Below, in pieces: positions 1 to 8,518 of a DNA stretch of 34,308 nucleotides. The stretch is from the NCBI GenBank assembly GCA_964412395.1, contig CAYPOY010000009.1, forward strand, positions 1 through 34,308, written 5' to 3'. Position 1 is the stretch's first letter; each line of letters opens with the position of its first letter. The DNA comes from CAYPOY01 sp964412395. Lineage in GTDB: Bacteria > Chloroflexota > Anaerolineae > B4-G1. The position numbers and the translations under genes were made by a program. Below the pieces are notes generated by a model. It did no database searches and was not told where the DNA came from. It was given only the letters and a program-made list of their open reading frames with translations.

Positions 1-97
1 AAACGCCCCGCTGATACTCAAAACCTGTTGGAAACAGGTTTCGCCAGTGCGTTTTTAACGCACTTCGTGGTATCAGCCGGTGATTTCAATCATCGGC
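1..97. other. Multi-stem inverted-repeat element at the window edge
   Basis: An outer inverted repeat GCTGATAC (10-17) / GTATCAGC (70-77) encloses two perfect hairpins: AAACCTGTT (21-29) with AACAGGTTT (33-41), and AGTGCGTT (46-53) with AACGCACT (57-64). Each has a 3-nt loop. A further stem, GCCGGTGAT (76-84) with ATCATCGGC (89-97), overlaps the 3' arm of the outer stem, so the two could be mutually exclusive. The whole folds as a three-way junction. It may be the end of a small non-autonomous mobile element or a structured RNA. The left boundary is not visible and the identity is unknown. Confidence 0.6.
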
Positions 98-205
98 TGT
101 CCCCAATGCGATACGCTCTCCGAGAGGTGGGGGCGAGCGCTGGAACCTTCAGTGCCAGCGGTACGTCTATTATACGTAAGCGTAACGCGTGAGAGGAGAG
201 GTGCT

Positions 206-1018
206 ATGCAATGGAGAGAATGCCTGCTTATCGGTCTGTCCGTGTCGTTGATCACGAGCTGTGCAGGGATGGAGCTGGAGAGCGCTCAGACTTCCCCACT
301 GGCTGCGGCCACTCCCTCGCCGCTCTCCACACCCTCACCGGCGCCTTCCCCAACACAGCCATTCCCCCTCGAAACGGTTATGCCAGCCCCAACGGATCGC
401 GCGCCACTCGCTCCCCCCACCGGGCCAGCCCCACAGCCGACGTTTCCTGTGAGACCTTACCCCACCCGGCCGCCTGAGGCTCAGGCGGCGGTGGAGGCAG
501 CCCGCGCGTTCCTGGCCGGGCATCTGGGCATCGGTGTGGAGCAAGTCAGGCTCGTGTACGTAGAGCCGGCCGAGTGGCCTGACGCCGGCCTGGGCTGCCC
601 GGAGCCGGGGAAGGTGTACGCCCAGGTGCTCACGCCCGGGTACCGGGTGGTGCTACAGGTGCAGGATCAGCAGTACGAACTGCACACCGACCGGTCTGGC
701 AAGCGGGTGGTGCTCTGCCCAGGCCCGGTGCCGGGGGAACGCATTCCCCTGCGCCGGGCGCGTTCCCAGGAGGAGATCGTCGCCCTGGCCCGCCAGCACC
801 TGGCCGACCGGTTGGGCGTGGTGTTGGAGGCGGTGGGTGTAGTGAGCGTGGAGGAAGCGACGTGGGACGACGAGACGATGGGCTGTCCGCAGCCGCCCGG
901 CAAAACTCCCGACCGCGCCTACCCCGGCCCCATCCCAGGTTACCGCATCGTCCTGGCCGCCGAGGGGGTGCAGTACGAGTACCATAGTGGGGGAGTGTGG
1001 CTGCTCTTCTGCGGGTGA
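206..1018 (+). CDS. Putative lipoprotein with duplicated W-D-GCP-PGYR domain
   Basis: A 270-residue protein. I chose the ATG at 206 because AGAGGAGAGG lies just upstream and because it gives a lipoprotein signal: a hydrophobic stretch ending in LITSC, a plausible lipobox. A Pro/Ser/Thr-rich linker follows to about residue 90. Two homologous domains come next, at about 95-175 and 190-270. Each carries an Ala-rich helix, then W-x-D, then GCP-x-PG, PGYR, a tyrosine-rich strand and a C-terminal Leu-Cys or Phe-Cys-Gly. The paired cysteines could form a disulfide outside the membrane. I do not recognise an assigned function. It would be lipidated and probably processed by the LspA encoded at 16387-16905. 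It converges with the protease gene at 1089-8030. Confidence 0.75.
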   Translation: MQWRECLLIGLSVSLITSCAGMELESAQTSPLAAATPSPLSTPSPAPSPTQPFPLETVMPAPTDRAPLAPPTGPAPQPTFPVRPYPTRPPEAQAAVEAARAFLAGHLGIGVEQVRLVYVEPAEWPDAGLGCPEPGKVYAQVLTPGYRVVLQVQDQQYELHTDRSGKRVVLCPGPVPGERIPLRRARSQEEIVALARQHLADRLGVVLEAVGVVSVEEATWDDETMGCPQPPGKTPDRAYPGPIPGYRIVLAAEGVQYEYHSGGVWLLFCG

Positions 1019-1023
1019 AGAAG

Positions 1024-1053
1024 GAAGCCAGCGGGGGCAACCCCGCTGGCTTC
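1024..1053. terminator. Bidirectional terminator-like hairpin
   Basis: A perfect 13-bp stem, GAAGCCAGCGGGG (1024-1036) with CCCCGCTGGCTTC (1041-1053), is closed by a GCAA tetraloop. It lies between the convergent lipoprotein and protease genes. Neither side has a strong U run, so termination is inferred from position and stem strength. Confidence 0.7.
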
Positions 1054-1088
1054 TGGCTAGTGATTACTCACCGCCCATCACCCAGTCG

Positions 1089-4000
1089 CTACCTGAGTAT
1101 GACCGGTAGGTACACCTTGACCGGCACGTAGCTGTAGGCGGTATCCCACAGGAAGTCGCTGTGGTAGGATCCGTACCATTTGAGGTCGGCCTTGTTGAGG
1201 AGGATGGTGCCTGGCTGGGCCTCCACCCTCGCCCGGAAGGTGATCGTGTCCTCGGTGTACAGCTCGCCCTCGTACTCGACGGGGAGCTGGCAGGAGTAGT
1301 GGACGGTCCGCATCCCGCCGTCGTACCACATGCCGCAATTGGACTTGAAGTACTCTGGGGCCTCGACCGCCAGCGTCGAGGTGATGCAGTCGTACCCCCA
1401 CACGTCCCACTCGTTGATGAGCTCGAGTCCCTCCGGCAAGACGTCGGTGACGTCCATCCAGACCGGCTCAGAGCCTTCGTTCGACACGGTGATGTCGTAG
1501 GTGAGGATGTCGCCCCACTCGACCATCTCCTTGTCCACCTCCTTCTCCACGCTGACGTCCAGGCCCTCCTTGTTGATGATCACCGGGACGTAGAAGTACG
1601 GGCCCATGTACCAGTACGTGTCCTCCTCCTCCCACGGCATGGCGAACACAAGATAGCCGTACCACACGCCGGGGCCGGGCACCTCCCAGTTGACCGTGAG
1701 GGTTTCGGGGTCGCCAGGGGTGACGTCGAGGACGTAGTTGTCCTCCGGGTCGGCCTCCTCGATGTTCAGGTTGTCTCCGCCGTAGAGCATCAGGCGCAGG
1801 TCGAACTGGTCGCCGGGGTAGACGTCGTAGCCGTACATCACCACGGCGTAGGTGCCGTCTTGCACCCAGTAGCCGCTGGAGAAGTTACCGTCGTACCAGA
1901 TGTTCTCGTTCGAGCCCCAGTTGTAGGAGTAGTCCAGCGCCTCGCGGTTGTCGTAGGGGTTGAAGACCCCGTCGCCGTTGGCGTCGTAGAGCAGGTAGAG
2001 ATCAATGTCCGAGGAGCCTGGCCCTTGTGTCTGCACGTCAATAGCGCTGACGTTGGTGGCCTCGAAGGTGTACACCCAGCCGTCCAGCAGGTCCTCGGGC
2101 CACTCCTCGTAGTGCTTGCCCTGCGGCACGTCCTGGTTGCGGAACCACTGCTCCTGGCCGAAGCCGCTGGCCCAGGCGATCAGGCCGTCCACCGGGCTGA
2201 CGGCGTCCAGGGTGAAGGAGCCGGACTTTGCGTTCGTGTTGACGACGATGCCGCTATAGGGGGCGTCCACACCGAAGACGCCGGCCGTGGCCTCGAACTC
2301 CTCGCCGCAGACGATCTTGCCGGAGTTGAGGATGTTGCGGAACTGCACCTGGTTCAGGCCATCCCACAGCGTGGCCCAGGCGCGGCTCTCGGGCAGGTAC
2401 GTGCCGTCGGCGTTGGACCACCAGGAGCCACGGCGCGGGTCGTACCACCCGTTCTGCGGGCCGTTGGCGTCCCAGGTGCCGCCGGCGTACTGCAGGCCGT
2501 AGGGGCCGTACTTCTCCGGCTCCGCCAGCGAGAACTGGTCGCCGGGGTTGGGGCCCCAGACCAGCGTCTCGTAGGCGGTGGGCATGTTGTCGCATAGCTC
2601 GCCCCACTGGTTGCGCACGTACAGGTACTGCTGCTCGAATCCGGCGTCGGCGTCGTAGTAGAAGAAGCGCCAGTCGCCCTCTTCCAGCACATTGTACCAG
2701 GTCCAGCCGCCGGTGGTGCGGCCGTTGTCATACGGCGTGCCGGCCCGCTCGGTGCCGCCCAGCGTGAACAGCAGCTCGTCGTCGGGCACGGCCACGTTGA
2801 TCGTCGTCGGGATGATGGTGGTGTGTTCCCCATCGTCCACGGTGATCGCGCCCTCGTACAGGCCCGGAGGCTGGTCGGCGGGGATGGTGAAGGTGGCGTT
2901 GAAGGTGTCCGAGCCGCCCGCCGGCACGCTCAAGCTGGTCGGGTTTTCCGTCACCAGGTCCCAGTCCGCCTTCTCGTAAAAGACGACCTTGACCTGCAGC
3001 GGGTTCTCCTGGTACTCCTCTTCGCCCCAGCCGGACCGCGAGTCGTTGGGGTAGCGGTGCACGATGCCCAGGACGACGCTGTCGTAGTCGGTCCGGTCTC
3101 CCAGTCGCACCGTGACCTCCTGCTCGGCGGCGTAGTTGTAGGAGTAGGCGAAGCGGTTGATCTCGGTCTGCGTGACGACGCCCAGGTGGGAGATGTCCAC
3201 GTCGTCGCCAAAGTCCTGCGGGTTGACGACGCCGTCACCGCTGTTGTCCTCCCACAGCTTGTCGTCGCCGTTGCGGTCCTCCCAGTCGTAGACGGTCAGC
3301 GACCAGCGCTGGTCCATGTTGTAGCTGACGGACCAGGGATCCGGGTCGTTGTAGCCGCCGCGGTCAAAGATCTCGAAGGGGATGACCAGTTGCACCTGCA
3401 TCAGGTCTGCACCGGCCGGCACGGGGATGGCCAGGCTATCGCCGTGGATGGCGTGGGTGGTTACACCGGTGGTGGTGATCACCGCCTTGGAGGGATCGGC
3501 CACCACAAAGTAGTCGGCGTAGTAGTAGTAGTTGTCCGGATACCAGTCGTCCTCCAGGCCGAGCTCGGGCGAGACGACGACGGTGTAGGTGAGCACGTCC
3601 ATCTGCATCAGCACCTCGTCGTCCACCGTCACCGGCGCGGCCGCGAAGCCGACGTTGTAGACGGTGAAGGTCTGATCCCAGGTGTCACCGGGGTAGAGGA
3701 CGTTGGCGAAGGACTCGTATTGCGTGCCGTCGTACTCACCGGCCGCCAGCAGGCTGGGCGAGACGTATACGCCGTCCAGTTCGCCCGCTACATCGGTAGC
3801 CCGGTCGGCGTTGACCCGGCCCGCGCCCTGCATCAGCACATCGTGGTTCAGGTCGTCGGCGCCGGACATCAGCATCTGCCGCGCGGTCTCGAAGTCGGGG
3901 AAGGCGCTGTTGGCATCGTAGTAGGCATCGTAGACCAGCGCGGTGACGCCGGCCGCCTCGGGGCTGGAGCGGCTGGTGCCGCCCCATTCGTACCAGGCGT

Positions 4001-7000
4001 TGCCGCCGTCCAGGTACGGGACCGCGTAAGCACCGTAGCCGTAGGCCAGGTTAACCGGCGTGTCGCCGGCACCCCAGGCGCCGTTGGCCAGCACGTCCGG
4101 GTCGGGCCGACCAAGCGCATCGGGCCCGCGTCCGGAGAAGGGCTGTACCTCGCCGTCGTTGATCTGGCTCAGCGCCAGCCCACCGCCGAAGACGTCGGTC
4201 GCGCCGTACTGGGTGCTGGCACCGACGCTGACGGCGGTGTTGCCCTGCGGCGAGTTGATGGTGCCGAAGCCGTGGCCGCCGTTGCCGGAGGAGGCGTGGA
4301 AGGTGGTGTTGGGCAGGTACTGCTGGTTGTAGTAGGAAATCAGCCGCGACTCCCAGTCCCAGCCGTCGTTGTGCACCGAGCCATCGCCGTAAGACATGCT
4401 CGCGATGTCCACGAACTCGTCGCCGCTGTCCGGCTCGCCATCCACGCCGTAGGCCAGGAAGGTGTAGGCGTCGTACATGCCCTGCATGTCGTTGACGACC
4501 TCGTAGCAGTCGCCGATGGCGATGATCTTGGCATCGGGGGCCGGGCCCTGCACCGTGCCTTCGTCATCGGGCTTGAGGTAGTCAATGTCCTCGCCTCCGA
4601 TGCCCGCCGCCCGGATGGTCACGTTGTCCACGTACCAGCCGAGGTAGTCGTTGAACCGCTCGTCAACGCTGTCAAAGCGGAAGCGGACCAGGACGTCCTT
4701 CCCGGCGTAGCCCGACAGGTCGAACCACTTCTGATGCCACTCACCCTCGGGGTAGGCGGGGTCATTGTCTGTAGAGTTCCACAGTTCGTCCCATGTGCTG
4801 CCGCCATCGTCGCTGATTTCGACGTAGCGTATGTCGTACTCCTCGGGGTCTGTGGACTCGGGATCGTCTATGCCTTCGATGGCCCAGATGATGGCGTTGG
4901 TCACCAGTTGGTCACCGCCACCGCCGGCCGAGTACCAGTCATCGAGTGCATCTCCAAAGATAACGGTGTTCGCCGTTCCTTCGTAGGCCAGGACATGGTA
5001 AAGGCCGTCGTCGTCTTGCAAAACCCACTCGGCGCCGTCTTCGAGGAAGTACTCGTTGTCACCCCCAGGGTCTCCCGTGAACGGATCGGGGACCTGTTGA
5101 CTGATGGGATGGTCGCTGAGGCTTCCCGGCGTGCCAAAATCGTCATCCCGGGCCTTGTCAACGCCAAAGATCTCGTTGATGACATCCTGCTCCGACCAGT
5201 CAAGCATACCTACGTCATCCATGCCCATGACGATCGGCTTACCATCATCGTAGAAATCCTTCAGTGCCTGGGTTTCGGTCACCGTCAGGCCAGCAGCGCT
5301 TTCGGCCACCACGAGGGCGTCATAGGTAATGACTTGAGTGGGCGTGAAGTCGTCTCCCACATCTATGAAGGTGTAGGGGGGGCTCAAGCGCCAGTCGCCA
5401 TTGAGCGTACCGGCGAGCCATGAGTAGGCCCCGACGACCCCGATGGTGATCTCCTGGGAGGCGGTGATGGGCGCGGTCAGCCGGGTCGCCCACTCTGCCT
5501 CCTCGTAGCTCCGGAAGAGGAACTCGAGCGTTTCCGCCTCTGGCAGAGTCACCGGGGCGGCCAGCGTCAGGCTGCCGGCGACCGCTGTGGTGCCGGTGTA
5601 GGTGCCAAGCCCGTCGTGGTTGAAGGCCACAGTGGGCGAGTAGACCTGTGGGGGTGTCCATGGATCAAAAGGATCGCTCATATGATCCAGGTGCCACAGG
5701 CTGCTCAGTTGCCAATTGCCGGTGCTGGCAAAGTCGTCGAAGAAGAGGGACGTGCCTCTATCCTCGATACCTTCGGCGGCCCAGTTGATGGCGTTTCTTA
5801 CCAGGGGTTGGGCTTTTTCCACCCCGTCGTAGTCGTCGCCGGCATCGTACCAGTCGTGGAGATGCTCTCCCATGATCACGGTACGGGCCGGGCCTGCGTC
5901 GTAGGCCAGGACAAAGTTATCGTCCTTATCAGGGTCAACAGGATCGTCTCCGCGCACCACCCAGTCGGCGCCGTCTGCCTCAAAGTAGTCCTGATCCCCA
6001 CCTATCTCTCCATCGTCCAGGAACGTGATGCCTTGAGCGATGGGATGGTTGGCTGGGATGCCCAAACTCTCGGTGATGGTGCCAAAGTAGAAGTCTTTAT
6101 CCCGGGCATTGATGACGCCAAAAACGTAGTTGATGGCGTCCTGCACGGGCCTGCTAGCCTCGTCCAGATCCTCCATGCCCAGGATGATCGGCTTGCCCGC
6201 GTCGTAGAACTCAACCAGCGCATCTGCTTCGTCCTCGGTCAGACAGTTATCGCATTCGTCCACCAAGAGCATGTCATAGTCGCGGATGTCATTATACGAC
6301 CAGTTATTTCCCTCATCGGAGAAGGCATAGTCGCCCTTCATGAGGTAGTCGTCGTTCACGACTTCGTCGTACATGTCGTCAGAGTAACTTCCAACGATCC
6401 CGACGGCGATGGGGTAGGTGGGGGGGGCAGGCACTTCCGCGTACTGGACCTGCTCGCCGGTCGCCGCCCGTGGGTCGGTGATGACACCGCCAGCCGCCGC
6501 CGCCGAAGCGCACAGCGTGCCGTGCTCCCCGCCGCCAGCCCAGTAAGAGCCGACCATGAAGGCCACCAACTGGCCGTTGAACGGGATAGCATTACCACCC
6601 GGTGGGATGAGGGGGTAAAGGTAGTCCATGCCGGGGATGGGGTTTTCGCCGTCGGCGATGTAGTAGACCATGCCGCCGGAGACGTCGGTGATGCTGTCCT
6701 CCAGCGTGTCGGCGCCCTCGGGCGTCCAGTGGTTGGGGGCCCAGACCCAGGTACCGACCGGCAGGGTGATCGGCTCGGTGGTCATTGGCCCGTACCACTC
6801 ATCCATCGGTGGCCCCCACCAGGTCGGCGGCAAGCCCGCGCTGCCCCACCAGTCCTCTATGTACATGGTGCCGGTCATGACGTAGGTGGGCTCGGTCAGG
6901 TAGGCTCCCAGGTCCTGGTTAAGCACCGGGTCGGCCTTGTCCGCCACGTCGTCGTGCTCGTCGAACCACAGGTCGAAGTTGAGGTCGGCGATGACGGTGT

Positions 7001-8030
7001 CATAGACGCCGGCCGTGGTGGTGTCCAGCAGGATGAAGGGCACCCAGTCCCAGACGAAGTCGGCCAACTGCTCGTCGGGGTGCACACTCCAGCGGATCGC
7101 ATCGCTCTTGCTCAGCGCCGCGATGTCGGGGGCGATGCTGTACTCGTAGCCGTTGAAGTCGAAGGTGGTGGTCAGCCCCTCGGTGCAGTGGAGCATATCA
7201 TAGACCCCGGCGTACCAGGTGTAGTCCCACCAGTCGCTGTAGTTGTCCCAGGAGGTGAGGCCGTTGTAGTAGTAGTTGCGCATGGAGCGAGGGTCGAGCG
7301 CGATGGGCCAGCCGGCGTAGGGGCCGTCCTCGTAGACTGCTTGCTTGCCTTCCAGGTCGGGGTGGCCGAAGTCCACGCCGCTATCTACAATGGCGATGTT
7401 GACCCCCTCGCCGGTGAAGCCCTTGTCCCAGGCGGCCTGCGCGCCGATGATGTCCTTGCCGTACCAATCCCCGGGGCTCGCCGGCCCAGTGGGCGCTGCG
7501 AGTGCCATCGGGGCATACTCACGCGGCGGGCCGGCTGCCTTGCGCTCCGCCGCCTGCTCCCGCATCTGGCGGATCTGCTCGCGGGTCAGCCGCTCCCACT
7601 CCTCTCCCCGGGGGGTGAGAGGGATGGGTGCTTCGATGGCGTGGAAGGCTTCCACCGCCACCACCCCCGGATGGGAGGCCAGTTTGGTCAGCATGGCCGG
7701 CTTGACCTCGGCCACGACCAGCTCGCCGCCCGGGAAGGGGCGTGTCTCGGTCACCTCGGCCACGGAGCCCAGGTCCGCACCGGGCTCGGCCAGGATGTAC
7801 ACGGGCACCGGTTCGTCGCCGCCCTCCGCCGCCAGTGTCCGCAGTTCGCTGTCCAGCCTGGACAGTGAGGCGACTTGAGCGCCACGCCCGCCGGGACCTA
7901 CCGCTTCGAGTGCGCGGGCCTCCGGCTGGGGGGGCGGTGGCTGGTGATTGGGCTCAGCCATCACACCCGGCGGTACCAGGATGGCCACGACCGCCACCAG
8001 TGCTAGAACTTGCCATAGTTTCGATCTCAT
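1089..8030 (-). CDS. Giant secreted S8 (subtilisin-like) serine protease with nested insertions
   Basis: A 2313-residue protein starting at the ATG at 8030, with AAAGGAG 9 nt upstream. It has a Sec signal peptide (about 1-25, ending VMA) and an I9-like propeptide (about 70-140). The S8 catalytic residues are Asp216 (AIVDSGVD), His503 (HGTLCAS), oxyanion Asn1250 (SSGNGG) and Ser1353 (GGTSRSSP). The 850-residue gap from His to Ser is unusual. It holds two related Rossmann- or GATase1-like modules (about 538-750 and 860-1053) and a jelly-roll domain that the second module splits. Beta-rich domains follow, including a fibronectin/CARDB-like region with a bacterial-type DUF11-like repeat (about 2180-2280). 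The protein ends in VKVYLPVILR, a tail shared with the protease at 18752-27904. It is probably an extracellular or cell-surface protease. The substrate is unknown. Confidence 0.88.
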   Translation of the reverse strand: MRSKLWQVLALVAVVAILVPPGVMAEPNHQPPPPQPEARALEAVGPGGRGAQVASLSRLDSELRTLAAEGGDEPVPVYILAEPGADLGSVAEVTETRPFPGGELVVAEVKPAMLTKLASHPGVVAVEAFHAIEAPIPLTPRGEEWERLTREQIRQMREQAAERKAAGPPREYAPMALAAPTGPASPGDWYGKDIIGAQAAWDKGFTGEGVNIAIVDSGVDFGHPDLEGKQAVYEDGPYAGWPIALDPRSMRNYYYNGLTSWDNYSDWWDYTWYAGVYDMLHCTEGLTTTFDFNGYEYSIAPDIAALSKSDAIRWSVHPDEQLADFVWDWVPFILLDTTTAGVYDTVIADLNFDLWFDEHDDVADKADPVLNQDLGAYLTEPTYVMTGTMYIEDWWGSAGLPPTWWGPPMDEWYGPMTTEPITLPVGTWVWAPNHWTPEGADTLEDSITDVSGGMVYYIADGENPIPGMDYLYPLIPPGGNAIPFNGQLVAFMVGSYWAGGGEHGTLCASAAAAGGVITDPRAATGEQVQYAEVPAPPTYPIAVGIVGSYSDDMYDEVVNDDYLMKGDYAFSDEGNNWSYNDIRDYDMLLVDECDNCLTEDEADALVEFYDAGKPIILGMEDLDEASRPVQDAINYVFGVINARDKDFYFGTITESLGIPANHPIAQGITFLDDGEIGGDQDYFEADGADWVVRGDDPVDPDKDDNFVLAYDAGPARTVIMGEHLHDWYDAGDDYDGVEKAQPLVRNAINWAAEGIEDRGTSLFFDDFASTGNWQLSSLWHLDHMSDPFDPWTPPQVYSPTVAFNHDGLGTYTGTTAVAGSLTLAAPVTLPEAETLEFLFRSYEEAEWATRLTAPITASQEITIGVVGAYSWLAGTLNGDWRLSPPYTFIDVGDDFTPTQVITYDALVVAESAAGLTVTETQALKDFYDDGKPIVMGMDDVGMLDWSEQDVINEIFGVDKARDDDFGTPGSLSDHPISQQVPDPFTGDPGGDNEYFLEDGAEWVLQDDDGLYHVLAYEGTANTVIFGDALDDWYSAGGGGDQLVTNAIIWAIEGIDDPESTDPEEYDIRYVEISDDGGSTWDELWNSTDNDPAYPEGEWHQKWFDLSGYAGKDVLVRFRFDSVDERFNDYLGWYVDNVTIRAAGIGGEDIDYLKPDDEGTVQGPAPDAKIIAIGDCYEVVNDMQGMYDAYTFLAYGVDGEPDSGDEFVDIASMSYGDGSVHNDGWDWESRLISYYNQQYLPNTTFHASSGNGGHGFGTINSPQGNTAVSVGASTQYGATDVFGGGLALSQINDGEVQPFSGRGPDALGRPDPDVLANGAWGAGDTPVNLAYGYGAYAVPYLDGGNAWYEWGGTSRSSPEAAGVTALVYDAYYDANSAFPDFETARQMLMSGADDLNHDVLMQGAGRVNADRATDVAGELDGVYVSPSLLAAGEYDGTQYESFANVLYPGDTWDQTFTVYNVGFAAAPVTVDDEVLMQMDVLTYTVVVSPELGLEDDWYPDNYYYYADYFVVADPSKAVITTTGVTTHAIHGDSLAIPVPAGADLMQVQLVIPFEIFDRGGYNDPDPWSVSYNMDQRWSLTVYDWEDRNGDDKLWEDNSGDGVVNPQDFGDDVDISHLGVVTQTEINRFAYSYNYAAEQEVTVRLGDRTDYDSVVLGIVHRYPNDSRSGWGEEEYQENPLQVKVVFYEKADWDLVTENPTSLSVPAGGSDTFNATFTIPADQPPGLYEGAITVDDGEHTTIIPTTINVAVPDDELLFTLGGTERAGTPYDNGRTTGGWTWYNVLEEGDWRFFYYDADAGFEQQYLYVRNQWGELCDNMPTAYETLVWGPNPGDQFSLAEPEKYGPYGLQYAGGTWDANGPQNGWYDPRRGSWWSNADGTYLPESRAWATLWDGLNQVQFRNILNSGKIVCGEEFEATAGVFGVDAPYSGIVVNTNAKSGSFTLDAVSPVDGLIAWASGFGQEQWFRNQDVPQGKHYEEWPEDLLDGWVYTFEATNVSAIDVQTQGPGSSDIDLYLLYDANGDGVFNPYDNREALDYSYNWGSNENIWYDGNFSSGYWVQDGTYAVVMYGYDVYPGDQFDLRLMLYGGDNLNIEEADPEDNYVLDVTPGDPETLTVNWEVPGPGVWYGYLVFAMPWEEEDTYWYMGPYFYVPVIINKEGLDVSVEKEVDKEMVEWGDILTYDITVSNEGSEPVWMDVTDVLPEGLELINEWDVWGYDCITSTLAVEAPEYFKSNCGMWYDGGMRTVHYSCQLPVEYEGELYTEDTITFRARVEAQPGTILLNKADLKWYGSYHSDFLWDTAYSYVPVKVYLPVILR

Positions 8031-8142
8031 GACTTTAGACTCCTTTCATCAATCAAAGTTTGGTTGCACGCATGCATGAAGCATGACCTGGGGAACAATA
8101 GGGGGAGAATCGGACAGTGCACACCACCTCCTTTCGCTCATG

Positions 8143-8237
8143 GAGCTTTCTCGGAAAGTCGCGCGTGAGCCTTTTCAGTGGGTGGCAGACCAATCGCATT
8201 GCCCGCCTTGGGCTGCTACCTTTTTCCGAGAGAGCTC
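8143..8237 (-). promoter_or_regulatory. Structured 5' leader of the giant protease gene
   Basis: In the roughly 256-nt leader of the protease mRNA, GAGCTCTCTCGGAAA (complement of 8223-8237) can pair with TTTCCGAGAAAGCTC (complement of 8143-8157): 14 of 15 positions, with one C-A mismatch. The 65 nt enclosed can form further stems. I could not match it to a riboswitch class that I know. A purine-rich GAAAGGAGG lies just downstream of the stem, but no convincing leader peptide follows it. Confidence 0.45.
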
Positions 8238-8293
8238 TCACGGCCTCTGCTGGCCTCGCAGTGCGGATCCTACAGGCCGGCTCAGTTAAACCT

Positions 8294-8323
8294 ATTATAC
8301 ACGTAACCTTGCCTGTTTGTCAA
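8294..8323 (-). promoter_or_regulatory. Promoter of the giant protease gene
   Basis: Read on the minus strand, TTGACA (complement of 8318-8323) and TATAAT (complement of 8294-8299) are separated by 18 nt, a full match to the sigma-70 consensus at both hexamers. The expected start is near 8286, giving a leader of about 256 nt. Confidence 0.8.
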
Positions 8324-8419
8324 CTATCTCAGGCCATTTCTTGGCCCCGTCGGCCAGGTTTTAAGATTGGGGGCAAGTGATGAACGCTACGAGCTGTGCG
8401 CGGCATAGGCCCACATTGG

Positions 8420-8468
8420 TCATTTGCTCATTAGTCATTTGCTCATTGTTCATTATTCATTGTTCATT
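8420..8468. repeat. Degenerate heptamer/octamer array (TCATT core)
   Basis: Seven TCATT cores begin at 8420, 8428, 8435, 8443, 8450, 8457 and 8464, a spacing of 7 or 8 nt. Units vary as TCATTTG, CTCATTA, GTTCATT and ATTCATT. The array lies between the divergent protease and tmRNA promoters and ends 10 nt before the tmRNA -35 box. Confidence 0.75.
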
Positions 8469-8478
8469 GTTGGGGGCC

Positions 8479-8507
8479 TTGTCAATATACCAGAGGCATG
8501 CTATAAT
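8479..8507 (+). promoter_or_regulatory. tmRNA promoter
   Basis: TTGTCA (8479-8484) and a perfect TATAAT (8502-8507) are 17 nt apart. The expected start near 8514 leaves only a few nucleotides to be trimmed from the 5' end of tmRNA. Confidence 0.85.
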
Positions 8508-8518
8508 ATCATCACCGT

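Noticed and set aside
2823..5423. Long open frame of 866 codons on the plus strand inside the protease gene
   Set aside because: It is antisense to a protein with clear S8 motifs, its translation is low-complexity (Val/Gly/Asp/His rich) and it has no recognisable domain. The same holds for 5616-7868 and 1161-2597.
8053..8241. Short protein of 62 codons in the protease leader
   Set aside because: It starts inside the proposed stem, has no ribosome-binding site before its ATG and lacks similarity to anything known to me. The GAAAGGAGG in the leader lies inside this frame.
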